A program made the position numbers and the translations under genes. This document shows positions 16,593-24,081 of a stretch of DNA of 64,000 nucleotides, piece by piece (positions within the stretch are counted from its first letter, which is position 1; each line of letters starts with the position of its first letter). Source of the DNA: Tepidamorphaceae bacterium. Its GTDB lineage: Bacteria > Pseudomonadota > Alphaproteobacteria > Rhizobiales > JAKSCL01. Below the pieces are notes generated by a model. It had not been told where the DNA came from. It saw nothing but the letters and a program-made list of their open reading frames with translations, and did no database searches. The stretch is taken from the NCBI GenBank assembly GCA_028289445.1, contig JANQPO010000017.1, forward strand, positions 62,001-126,000, read 5' to 3'.

Positions 16593-18500
16593 ATGCCCAG
16601 CCGCTATCACGACGTCTATGCCGAATGGAAAAAGGACCCTGAGAAGTTTTGGGCCCAGGCGGCACAGGACATCCAATGGGAAACGCCTTGGGATACGGTG
16701 TTCGACGCGTCGAAGGGCGTGTTCGGCCAGTGGTTCGCGGGGGCGTCGTGCAACACCTGCTACAACTGCATCGATCGCCATGTTCAAGGCGGCCGACCAG
16801 GCCAGACGGCGCTGATCTACGACAGCCCGATGACGGGTGCGGTCAGGACCTACACCTATTCCGAACTCCTCGCCGAAGTGCAGGCGTTGGCGCAGGTGAT
16901 GATCGATTTGGGCGTCACAAAGGGCGACCGCGTCATCGTCTATATGCCGATGATCCCCGAGGCTGTGTTCGCGATGCTGGCGTGCGCCCGTCTCGGCGCC
17001 GTGCATTCCGTCGTCTTCGGGGGATTCGCCGCGCGCGAGTTGGCGACGCGGATCGATGATTGCCAGCCGAAGCTTATTCTTTCCGCATCGTGCGGCCTGG
17101 AGCCCGGTCGCGTTGTCGCCTACAAGCCGCTTCTGGACGGTGCCATCGAGCTGAGTGCTCACAAGCCAGACGGATGCCTGATACTACAACGGGAGGCGGC
17201 CGAAGCGACATTAATCGATGGCCGAGACCATGACTGGGCGGCGCAGGTCGGCGCTGCCAAGAGCGCAGGCGCCGAAGTGCCCTGTTGCCCGGTCGATGCC
17301 ACCGACCCGCTCTATATCCTCTACACGTCGGGCACGACCGGCCAGCCGAAAGGCGTGGTTCGCGACAATGGCGGCCATATGGTCGCGCTCAAATGGACGA
17401 TGTCGAATATCTACGGCATCGAGCCCGGCGAGGTGTACTGGGCCGCATCCGACGTCGGGTGGGTCGTCGGCCATTCCTATATCGTCTATGCACCGTTGCT
17501 CCATGGCTGCACGACGATCGTCTTTGAGGGCAAGCCTGTCGGGACACCCGATCCCGGCACGTTCTGGCGCGTCATCAACCAGCACCGGGTCGCGGCGCTG
17601 TTCACCGCCCCGACCGCATTTCGCGCCATCAAGAAGGAAGACCCGGACGGCGCGTTCATCGAGAAGTATGACCTCTCCAGCCTGCGCACCCTGTTCCTCG
17701 CCGGCGAACGGGCCGACCCCGACACCATTCAATGGGCGGAGGAAAAACTCGGTGTGCCAGTGATCGATCACTGGTGGCAGACGGAGACCAGTTGGGCGAT
17801 TGCCGCCAATCCGGTGGGGCTTGGCATGCTGCCGGTCAAGTACGGATCGCCGACCGTCGCGATGCCAGGCTACGACGTTCAAATTCTCGATACGGCCGGT
17901 CATGAGGTTGCCGCCGGCGAAATGGGCTCGATCGCCGTCAAGCTTCCACTACCGCCCGGCAATCTGCCAACCTTGTGGAACAATGATGCGCGCTTTAGCG
18001 ACAGCTATTTGAGCGAGTTCCCCGGCTACTACGCCACGGCGGACGCCGGCTATATGGACGAAGACGGCTATCTCTACATCATGGCGCGGACCGACGACAT
18101 CATCAACGTCGCCGGCCATCGGCTTTCGACGGGCGCGATGGAGGAGGTTTTGGCCAATCATCCAGACGTCGCTGAAACCGCCGTCATCGGTATTGCCGAC
18201 AAGCTGAAGGGTCAGATTCCGGCAGGGTTCATCGTGCTCAAAAGCGGTGTCGATCGCGACAATGGCGAGATCGAGAAGGAAGCCGTTCAGTTGGTACGCG
18301 AGAAGATCGGCCCGGTCGCGGCGTTCAAGACCGCGATCACCGTTCCCCGGCTTCCGAAAACCCGCTCGGGTAAGATCCTGCGCGGCACGATGCGCGCGAT
18401 CGCCGACGGCGTGGATTACAAGATGCCGGCGACGATCGACGACCCTGTCATTTTGGACGAAATCGGTGAGGCGTTGAAGGCGAGAGGCTTTGGTGGTTAA
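16593..18500 (+). CDS. prpE: Propionyl-CoA synthetase
   Basis: A 635-aa acetyl-/propionyl-CoA synthetase. The N-terminus YHDVYAEWKKDPEKFWAQAA is the ACAS N-terminal domain, YTSGTTGQPKGVVRDNGGH at 244-262 is the ATP-binding motif plus the RDNGGH signature of PrpE, DHWWQTETSW about 393 is the adenylate-binding motif, and LPKTRSGKILRGTMR near residue 590 carries the catalytic, acetylatable lysine. It activates propionate for the methylcitrate or methylmalonyl route. ATG 16593 follows GGGGAGGA; upstream in-frame starts lack a ribosome site. Confidence 0.93.
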   Translation: MPSRYHDVYAEWKKDPEKFWAQAAQDIQWETPWDTVFDASKGVFGQWFAGASCNTCYNCIDRHVQGGRPGQTALIYDSPMTGAVRTYTYSELLAEVQALAQVMIDLGVTKGDRVIVYMPMIPEAVFAMLACARLGAVHSVVFGGFAARELATRIDDCQPKLILSASCGLEPGRVVAYKPLLDGAIELSAHKPDGCLILQREAAEATLIDGRDHDWAAQVGAAKSAGAEVPCCPVDATDPLYILYTSGTTGQPKGVVRDNGGHMVALKWTMSNIYGIEPGEVYWAASDVGWVVGHSYIVYAPLLHGCTTIVFEGKPVGTPDPGTFWRVINQHRVAALFTAPTAFRAIKKEDPDGAFIEKYDLSSLRTLFLAGERADPDTIQWAEEKLGVPVIDHWWQTETSWAIAANPVGLGMLPVKYGSPTVAMPGYDVQILDTAGHEVAAGEMGSIAVKLPLPPGNLPTLWNNDARFSDSYLSEFPGYYATADAGYMDEDGYLYIMARTDDIINVAGHRLSTGAMEEVLANHPDVAETAVIGIADKLKGQIPAGFIVLKSGVDRDNGEIEKEAVQLVREKIGPVAAFKTAITVPRLPKTRSGKILRGTMRAIADGVDYKMPATIDDPVILDEIGEALKARGFGG

Positions 18501-18530
18501 GGTCGCGGCGTCCTAACGCTAGAGGATGCC

Positions 18531-19322
18531 ATGAGACTAGAAAACAAGGTTGCGATCGTCACCGGCGCTGCCCAGGGCATTGGCAACGCCATCGCCACCC
18601 GGTTCGCCGATGAGGGTGCGAAGGTCGTCATTGCCGATCTTGATGCCAAAGCCGGCGAAGCCGCCGAAGCTACTTTGACAGAGAGTGGCGCGGAGGCCTT
18701 GTACGTTTCGTGCAATGTCGCACAGCGCCTGGACGTCCATAATCTTCTGGCCTCGACGCTCGACCGCTTCGGCCGTGTCGACATCCTCGTCAACAACGCC
18801 GGTATCGTCGCCAAAGCTGACTTTCTGGAAATCGACGAGGAAACGTTCGACCGGGTCCTGAACATCAACCTGAAGGGTGGGTTTCTCGCCGGCCAGGCCG
18901 TGGCGAAGCAGATGGTCAAACAGATCGAGGCCGGTGATCCGCCCGGGACGATCATCAACATGTCGTCGATCAACGCGGTCTTCGCACTGCCGGACCAGGT
19001 GCCTTACTCGATATCCAAGGGTGGCGTGCAGCAGCTGACGCGCGTCATGGCGCAATCGCTGGCGCGCTATGGCATTCGGGTGAACGCAATCGGACCGGGC
19101 AGCGTCATGACCAAGATGCTGGAGTCGGTCGTCACTCAAAAGGACGCCCGGCGGGCCATTCTGGCGCGCACACCGATTGGTCGCATCGGCGAACCGTCCG
19201 AGATTGCCGGTGTTGCCGTGTTTCTCGCGTCTGACGACGCCAGCTACGTGACCGGTCAGACGGTCTACGCGGATGGCGGTCGTCTTGGCCTCGCCTATAC
19301 GGTGGCCGTCGACGACGACTGA
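18531..19322 (+). CDS. Short-chain dehydrogenase/reductase
   Basis: A 263-aa classical SDR. TGAAQGIG at residues 11-18 binds the dinucleotide, NNAG is at 88-91, the catalytic Ser is about 145 and the YxxxK pair is Tyr159/Lys163. Asp36 after the second strand suggests NAD(H) preference. The closing SDDASYVTGQTVYADGG is the usual substrate-side signature. GAGGA lies before the ATG, 30 bases after prpE, so co-transcription is likely. The substrate is unknown. Confidence 0.9.
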   Translation: MRLENKVAIVTGAAQGIGNAIATRFADEGAKVVIADLDAKAGEAAEATLTESGAEALYVSCNVAQRLDVHNLLASTLDRFGRVDILVNNAGIVAKADFLEIDEETFDRVLNINLKGGFLAGQAVAKQMVKQIEAGDPPGTIINMSSINAVFALPDQVPYSISKGGVQQLTRVMAQSLARYGIRVNAIGPGSVMTKMLESVVTQKDARRAILARTPIGRIGEPSEIAGVAVFLASDDASYVTGQTVYADGGRLGLAYTVAVDDD

Positions 19323-19364
19323 CCAGTTTCCCTCACGAAAAACTATTCTCGCCTCCGGCGAATA

Positions 19365-19388
19365 CTCCTGACAGGATGCTGTCAGGAG
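19365..19388. promoter_or_regulatory. 24-bp perfect inverted repeat upstream of the VOC/WYL-regulator pair
   Basis: CTCCTGACAG - GATG - CTGTCAGGAG: ten paired bases with a four-base spacer. It lies 60 bases before the preferred ATG of the VOC gene and after the SDR gene. It could be an operator for the WYL-type regulator encoded two genes on, or an mRNA stem-loop hiding the AGGAGG that forms its right arm. There is no T run, so it is not a classical terminator. Confidence 0.6.
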
Positions 19389-19447
19389 GGGTGTGCGACA
19401 ACATGCATGGCTCAAATGGAGCTGATGCCCCACCGAAGGAAAGTGAC

Positions 19448-19849
19448 ATGACCGCACCCGCAACCGCAGAAGCCCCGATGACAACACCGGCCAACGCCGC
19501 TGTTTGGTTCGAAATCCCCGTAACCGACATGGAAAAGGCCAAGGCCTTTTACGGCGCCGTTTTGATGACCGCGCTGAGCGATCAAAATGATGGTCCGAAC
19601 CCGATGGCCGTCTTCGCTTATGGTGGTGGCGAGAACGCCGTCTCTGGCCATCTTTATCCTGGCAAGCCGGCGACAGATGGCAATGGCATCACCGTGCATT
19701 TGGCCGCGATCGACAATGTCGAGGCTGCCATGGGCCGGGTCGAAGCCGCCGGCGGCAAGGTCGTCTCGCCGATTATCGACATTCCAGCCGGGCGGTTCGT
19801 CTATTGCCGCGACCCGGACGGCAATTCGATCGGCATCTTTTCGCAGTAG
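19448..19849 (+). CDS. VOC-superfamily (glyoxalase/bleomycin-resistance) protein
   Basis: A 133-aa single-domain VOC protein: VWFEIPVTDMEKAKAFYGAV opening strand and helix, then VEAAGGKVVSPI and FVYCRDPDGNSIGIFSQ at the C-terminus. These match the COG3324 type of small VOC proteins (predicted lactoylglutathione-lyase relatives). ATG 19448 has AAGGA six bases upstream; an in-frame ATG at 19403 is possible. It is followed 16 bases later by a WYL-type regulator gene, and such pairs are common, the regulator probably controlling both. Confidence 0.8.
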   Translation: MTAPATAEAPMTTPANAAVWFEIPVTDMEKAKAFYGAVLMTALSDQNDGPNPMAVFAYGGGENAVSGHLYPGKPATDGNGITVHLAAIDNVEAAMGRVEAAGGKVVSPIIDIPAGRFVYCRDPDGNSIGIFSQ

Positions 19850-19865
19850 CCTTGCGGAGCCGCCG

Positions 19866-20591
19866 ATGCGTCGCGCCGACCGCCTCTTTCGGATTGTCCA
19901 ACACCTGAGGGGTGGTCGGCTGTCGACGGCCGCCAAACTCGCCGAAGCGCTCGAAGTCTCCGAGCGCACGATCTATCGCGATATCGCCGATCTGCAGGCG
20001 AGCGGCGTTCCGATCGATGGCGAGGCGGGTGTCGGCTATGTGCTGCGCTCTGGTTTCGACCTGCCGCCGCTTATGTTCACACACGACGAGATCACCGCGC
20101 TGATGGTGGGCGCCCGTCTGGCGTCGGCTTGGGGTGGCGCGCGCCTGGCGCTGGCGGCCGAGGAGGCGATGGTCAAGATCGATGCCATCCTACCGCCGAA
20201 GCTGAAGACCCGCATCCGCGAAACGCGGATTTACGCACCGACCTTTAAGCTCAGTGCCGATGTTCGTGAACGGCTCGACCGCCTCGACGACGCGATCGGT
20301 GGGGCACGCCTGGTCGAACTCGGCTATCGGCGGGAGGACGGCGAGGCTTCCACCCGCCGTGTGCGGCCGCTTGGCCTGTTCTTTTGGGGTGGCGCCTGGA
20401 CGCTGACGGCCTGGTGTGAGTTGCGTACCGACTTTCGCTCATTCCGTATCGACCGGATGGATGAGCTGACCGTGCTGGATGACCGGTTCTGGCCGGAATC
20501 AGGCAAAACGCTGAAGGACTTCCTTGAGCGCGAGGTCGGCGCGGACGCGGTCGGTCTCTTGACCGGCTTTGTTGAGCCCGGACGGTTTTAG
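19866..20591 (+). CDS. YafY-type transcriptional regulator (HTH_11 + WYL)
   Basis: A 241-aa protein. Residues 1-60 form a DeoR-like winged HTH (RRADRLFRIVQHLRGGRLST, then VSERTIYRDIADLQASGVPI). The remainder is a WYL/YafY effector domain, with WCELRTDFRSFRIDRMDEL near the C-terminus as the characteristic R-x-F-R-x-DRM motif. GGAG precedes the ATG by seven bases. It likely autoregulates the VOC gene and itself, possibly through the inverted repeat at 19365-19388; that link is inference. Confidence 0.88.
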   Translation: MRRADRLFRIVQHLRGGRLSTAAKLAEALEVSERTIYRDIADLQASGVPIDGEAGVGYVLRSGFDLPPLMFTHDEITALMVGARLASAWGGARLALAAEEAMVKIDAILPPKLKTRIRETRIYAPTFKLSADVRERLDRLDDAIGGARLVELGYRREDGEASTRRVRPLGLFFWGGAWTLTAWCELRTDFRSFRIDRMDELTVLDDRFWPESGKTLKDFLEREVGADAVGLLTGFVEPGRF

Positions 20592-20598
20592 CCGGCCT

Positions 20599-21336
20599 CT
20601 AGTCTTCCTCTCGGGTTGTCTTGCCGAATTTCTCCGCGAGCTGGCCGAAAACGGAATCGGCCGTGTATTCCTCTTCCTCCGCCGGCGCTTCGGGTGCGGC
20701 TTCCGGCGCAAGTTCGCCAAACGGTTCCGGCTCCGCAGGCGCCTCTGGCGCTGTCGTTTCTTCCGCCGACAGCAACGTCGTTTCCAGCTCCGGCGGCGGC
20801 GCGGTCACGCCGGCGCGCTTGGCCGCACGTTGCACCTCGTGGTCGAGATCGATCTGGGAGCAAAGTCCGAGCGTGACCGGGTCGAGTGGCTGAAGATTGG
20901 CGGCGTTCCAGTGGGTGCCGTCGCGGATCGCTGCGATTGTCGGCTTGGTCGTGCCGACCAGACGGATGATCTGCGCGTCCGACAGTTCTGGATGATTGCG
21001 CACCAGCCAGCGAATGGCGTTCGGCCGATCCTGGCGGCGCGACACGGGCGTGTAGCGCGGTCCGCGCGTGCGCTTGGTCGGCACCTGCACCTTGGAGCGG
21101 GCAAGCTTTAGCTTGTGGGTCGGATCGGCCTCGGCGGCTTCGATTTCGTCGCGGGTCAACTGACCGTTGCCGATCGGGTCGAGGCCTTTGATGCCTTGCG
21201 CGGCTTCTTCGTCGGCGATCGCCTTTACTTCCAGTTCGTGTAGGTGACAGAAATCGGCGATCTGCCGGAATGAAAGAGCGGTGTTGTCGACCAACCAAAC
21301 GGCGGTGGCTTTCGGCATCAAAGGAACGTCGGACAT
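20599..21336 (-). CDS. trcR: DUF1013 protein, cell-cycle transcriptional regulator TrcR family
   Basis: A 245-aa protein starting with a conserved HTH-like block (PKATAVWLVDNTALSFRQIA, then FCHLHELEVKAIADEEAAQG), a second HTH-like block with WLVRNHPELSDAQIIRLVGT and KPTIAAIRDGTHWN, and an acidic Glu/Ala/Pro-rich C-terminal tail. The core is the DUF1013 family, described in Rhizobiales as the cell-cycle regulator TrcR and conserved in most Alphaproteobacteria. It sits within 3 kb of rcdA and a CtrA box. The acidic tail from about residue 190 is variable and probably unstructured. Confidence 0.85.
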   Translation of the reverse strand: MSDVPLMPKATAVWLVDNTALSFRQIADFCHLHELEVKAIADEEAAQGIKGLDPIGNGQLTRDEIEAAEADPTHKLKLARSKVQVPTKRTRGPRYTPVSRRQDRPNAIRWLVRNHPELSDAQIIRLVGTTKPTIAAIRDGTHWNAANLQPLDPVTLGLCSQIDLDHEVQRAAKRAGVTAPPPELETTLLSAEETTAPEAPAEPEPFGELAPEAAPEAPAEEEEYTADSVFGQLAEKFGKTTREED

Positions 21337-21462
21337 GGTTTTCTCCTGTCGCTTCCCCGGCGTGGCCCCGCCGGAAAAGGGGATCGTTCAGCGAAATTGA
21401 ACGGGAATTGAGCGGCTTATAGGCCGGTTGCGCCGAAGTTTCAATTCTTGTTTGCGCGCATC

Positions 21463-22464
21463 TTATTCGACGCAGAGGACGATCTTGCCGATGTGATCGC
21501 TGGTTTCCATCAACGCATGGGCTGCCGCGGCTTCGACCAACGGGAACGTTGAATGGATCACCGGTTTAACTTTGCCGGCTTCGATCAGCGGCCAGACCTC
21601 GTCTTTGAGGCCTTCGGCGATCCTTGCCTTGGCATCGACTGATTGCGGGCGCATCGTCGAACCGGTGTGGGTCAGCCGCTTGATCATGAGGCGCGTGAAG
21701 TCGACCTCCACCTTCGGTCCGCCAAGGAAGGCGATTTGAACGATGCGGCCTTCGAGCGCTGCGGCGTTGTAATTGCGCTCGATGTAGGCGCCGCCGACCA
21801 TGTCCAATATGACATCGACGCCGTGCTTGCTCGTTTCCTCCTTGATGACGGCAACGAAATCCTCGTCGCGATAGTTGATCGCTCGCCTAGCGCCGAGGTC
21901 TTGGCAGGCGGCACATTTTTTCGCCGAGCCGGCGGTTGCGAAGACCGTTGCTCCGCGCGCCACCGCAAGCTGGATCGCCGTGGTGCCGATGCCGCTCGAT
22001 CCGCCATGGACCAGGAGTGACTCTCCCGCCTGAAGCCCGCCACGCTCGAAGACGTTATGCCACACGGTGAAGAATGTTTCGGGTATTCCGCCGGCCTCGA
22101 TCATGGAGAGACCGTCGGGCACGGGCAGGGCATGGCGCTCATCGACCACACAGTAGGCGGCGTATCCTGCGCCGGCAGCCAGGGCGCAGACCGGTGTTCC
22201 GATGGCATGTCGCGTGGCGCCGTCTCCTGTGGCTGCCACCGTTCCAGCGACTTCGAGACCTGGTCCGGGCGGCGCGCCCGGCGGCGGCGGATAGGCGCCC
22301 TTGCGCTGAAGCACATCCGGGCGATTGACGCCGGCGGCTGCCACCTTGATCAGGATTTGACCGGGCCCTGGCGCTGGCACGGGCACCGTCGCGGGCTTCA
22401 GGACCTCAGGGCCGCCAGGCTCTGAAATTTCAATCGCCGTCATCGTTTCGGGCAGGTCGGACAT
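21463..22464 (-). CDS. NAD(P)H quinone oxidoreductase, PIG3 family
   Basis: A 333-aa zinc-free medium-chain dehydrogenase: MTAIEISEPGGPEVLKPATV N-terminus, GVNRPDVLQRKGAYPPPPGA substrate-domain motif, and the NADPH Rossmann loop HGGSSGIGTTAIQLA at about 153-167. This matches the PIG3/quinone oxidoreductase subfamily reducing quinones or enals with NADPH. It is monocistronic or downstream-coupled on the minus strand, and divergent from the DUF1192 gene across 37 bases, so the two share a short promoter region. Confidence 0.9.
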   Translation of the reverse strand: MSDLPETMTAIEISEPGGPEVLKPATVPVPAPGPGQILIKVAAAGVNRPDVLQRKGAYPPPPGAPPGPGLEVAGTVAATGDGATRHAIGTPVCALAAGAGYAAYCVVDERHALPVPDGLSMIEAGGIPETFFTVWHNVFERGGLQAGESLLVHGGSSGIGTTAIQLAVARGATVFATAGSAKKCAACQDLGARRAINYRDEDFVAVIKEETSKHGVDVILDMVGGAYIERNYNAAALEGRIVQIAFLGGPKVEVDFTRLMIKRLTHTGSTMRPQSVDAKARIAEGLKDEVWPLIEAGKVKPVIHSTFPLVEAAAAHALMETSDHIGKIVLCVE

Positions 22465-22501
22465 TTGCTACACTCCCGGTCTTTGAAAGGTCCTGAATTG
22501 G

Positions 22502-22693
22502 ATGATGACTATGGACGAAGACGAACCGCGCAAGAAGCCAAATTACGAGATCGGCCAAATGCTGGATCCGCTGTCCGTGGACGAGCTTGAGGAGGTCGTT
22601 TCGGTGCTGTCGCAGGAAATAGAGCGGTTGAAAGCGGAAATCGATCGGAAGAAATCGGATCTGTCCGCAGCTGAATCGCTATTTAAAACCTGA
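22502..22693 (+). CDS. DUF1192 family protein
   Basis: A 63-aa protein with core YEIGQMLDPLSVDELEEVVS followed by a coiled coil (LSQEIERLKAEIDRKKSDL), the DUF1192 pattern. In Alphaproteobacteria such genes lie beside rcdA. A small essential cell-cycle factor called FcrX from Sinorhizobium meliloti is encoded near rcdA and may be this family, but I am not certain of that identity. Three in-frame ATGs occur in the first four codons, so the exact start is open. Confidence 0.8.
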   Translation: MMTMDEDEPRKKPNYEIGQMLDPLSVDELEEVVSVLSQEIERLKAEIDRKKSDLSAAESLFKT

Positions 22694-22760
22694 TGAATTT
22701 CAACTGTTTACGCGTTCCCTTCCGAGGTATTTTGCACAAAATCGGCGATTTCTGATCGCG

Positions 22761-22776
22761 TTAACCATTTTTTAAC
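22761..22776. promoter_or_regulatory. Perfect CtrA box (TTAA-N7-TTAAC)
   Basis: TTAA at 22761-22764, seven bases, then TTAAC at 22772-22776. This matches the full consensus for the cell-cycle response regulator CtrA. It lies after the DUF1192 gene and 24 bases before the first of three stem-loops. That is about the distance expected if the box overlaps the -35 region of a promoter starting near 22800. Further TTAAC half-sites occur at 22787 and 22931. Confidence 0.7.
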
Positions 22777-22799
22777 ACCAACAGGGTTAACTAATCCCC

Positions 22800-22894
22800 A
22801 TCCAGTTTTCTGGATCTTTCGAGTGGCTCCTGTCCACTCTGTTTGACGCCTCCCTGTTAGACTCTTCGAGCCGCCTTTTTGGCGGCTCTTTTTT
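22800..22894 (+). ncRNA. Candidate CtrA-controlled small RNA with three stem-loops
   Basis: No ORF of note lies here, but three consecutive perfect hairpins occur: ATCCAG-TTTT-CTGGAT (22800-22815), GAGTGG-CTCCTGT-CCACTC (22821-22839), and the terminator GAGCCGCC-TTTTT-GGCGGCTC with six T (22868-22894). The second loop and the linker before the terminator are C/U-rich (CUCCUG, CCUCCC), a feature of several alphaproteobacterial trans-acting sRNAs that pair with ribosome sites. A CtrA box sits just upstream. It may instead be the structured 3' end of the DUF1192 transcript. Confidence 0.5.
22868..22894 (+). terminator. Rho-independent terminator
   Basis: GAGCCGCC-TTTTT-GGCGGCTC, an eight-base perfect stem, followed by TTTTTT. 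It ends any transcript of the DUF1192 gene and/or the candidate sRNA, and separates both from rcdA. Confidence 0.92.
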
Positions 22895-23076
22895 CGTCTG
22901 GATCCGGACCGCATTTCGACCGGACCTTGGTTAACTATATCCGAACATTGACACCCATCTGGGACGCCATTGGCTTTAAACCGGAGTGACAGTCTCGTCA
23001 CATCTGAGGGCATTGGCTTGTGGCGAGGGCGCAATATGTGCACCATGCCTGCCGCAGTCGCGTTTTCGGAGTTTGC

Positions 23077-23610
23077 GTGTTGTCGGACCGGACTCAGCCA
23101 TCAAATCGAACCGAAGCCGAGGCGATCGCCTTTGTCGAGCGCTTCGCGAATTCGGCGCAGTTCCGGCGTTTCTTTTCCGAAGGCATGGGACTGGTTGAGG
23201 AGACTGCCGACTATCTGGACGGCCAGGGACGGGATGACGTGAAACAGCTGGCGCGTCCGGTCTCGCTTCTCTACGCCTCGGAGAGCATGCGGCTGACCAC
23301 GCGGCTGATGCAGATCGCGTCTTGGCTGCTTCTGCAGCGTGCTGTCAATGACGGCGAGATGACGCGCGAGCAGGCGGCAGACGAGAACCGCAAGGTGTCT
23401 CTGGATACCTTGCCGCCGAACACAGACGACGACAGCTATCTCGACCTGCCGGAAGGTTTGGTGCGATTGATCGACCGGAGCCTCGCCTTTCAGCGCCGTG
23501 TCCGCCGGTTGGATACCTTGCTCTACGGACCGACGACCCAACCGCGTCGACGCAAGAACGATGTTCACGGCCAAGTCAGCCGTCTGGAGCAGATTTTCGG
23601 CGGCCGGTAA
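23077..23610 (+). CDS. rcdA: DUF1465 protein, RcdA-family protease adaptor
   Basis: About 177 aa. The core FVERFANSAQFRRFFSEGM, LVEETADYLDGQGRDDVKQL, SESMRLTTRLMQIASWLLLQ and LIDRSLAFQRRVRRLD matches DUF1465. In Caulobacter this family is RcdA, the adaptor that delivers CtrA and other substrates to ClpXP at the cell pole. GTG 23077 (or TTG 23080) is chosen because GGAG lies five to eight bases upstream; earlier in-frame starts have no ribosome site. A CtrA half-site TTAAC at 22931 lies in its probable promoter region. The downstream rpmE gene converges with it. Confidence 0.85.
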   Translation: MLSDRTQPSNRTEAEAIAFVERFANSAQFRRFFSEGMGLVEETADYLDGQGRDDVKQLARPVSLLYASESMRLTTRLMQIASWLLLQRAVNDGEMTREQAADENRKVSLDTLPPNTDDDSYLDLPEGLVRLIDRSLAFQRRVRRLDTLLYGPTTQPRRRKNDVHGQVSRLEQIFGGR

Positions 23611-23626
23611 GCGTACCACCGCAAAC

Positions 23627-23650
23627 AAAAAACCCCGGCGGGGCCGGGGT
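23627..23650 (-). terminator. Rho-independent terminator of rpmE
   Basis: On the minus strand ACCCCGGC-CCC-GCCGGGGT is followed by a run of five T residues, 27 bases beyond the rpmE stop. The plus-strand side has no T run, so it serves rpmE rather than rcdA. Confidence 0.88.
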
Positions 23651-23676
23651 CTTCGAAGTCTTGTGGCTGTCCCGAC

Positions 23677-23901
23677 TTAGCTGCCGAGAAAACCGTCATA
23701 CTTCTTCTTGAAGCGCGAGACCCGGCCGCCGCGGTCAACGAGGTGCTGGTTGCCGCCGGTCCAGGCTGGATGGGTCTTGGGATCGATGTCGAGAGTTAGC
23801 GTATCGCCTTCCGATCCGTAGGTCGAAAACGTCTCATACTCGGTGCCGTCGGTCATGACGACCTTGATCTTGTGGTAATCGGGATGAATATCGGGCTTCA
23901 T
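23677..23901 (-). CDS. rpmE: 50S ribosomal protein L31
   Basis: A 74-aa L31 beginning [20 protein letters not shown], with [20 protein letters not shown] and the conserved [12 protein letters not shown] tail. ATG 23901 gives the usual alphaproteobacterial length; the in-frame start 14 codons upstream is not supported by homologues. It lacks the CXXC zinc motifs, so it is the zinc-free (C-minus) form. It has its own terminator and a divergent promoter region shared with the ABC transporter gene. Confidence 0.93.
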   Translation of the reverse strand: MKPDIHPDYHKIKVVMTDGTEYETFSTYGSEGDTLTLDIDPKTHPAWTGGNQHLVDRGGRVSRFKKKYDGFLGS

Positions 23902-24081
23902 GGCTTCGTCCACGTAAATCGGGTGGCCGCGCTGCGGCATCACACCTCATGTCAGGAATTGCGCTGCGATATAGACCAACGGTTGACGCGGCGCAAGGTC
24001 GACTTCGCGGAAGTACGCCAGTTAGTATTGCCGCCCTACGGCAAGGTGCGGCCGTTGTGACAGATCGACCGGGAGACCTTT

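Noticed and set aside
19365-19388. Terminator of the SDR gene
   Set aside because: Strong hairpin, but followed by GGGGTG with no T run.
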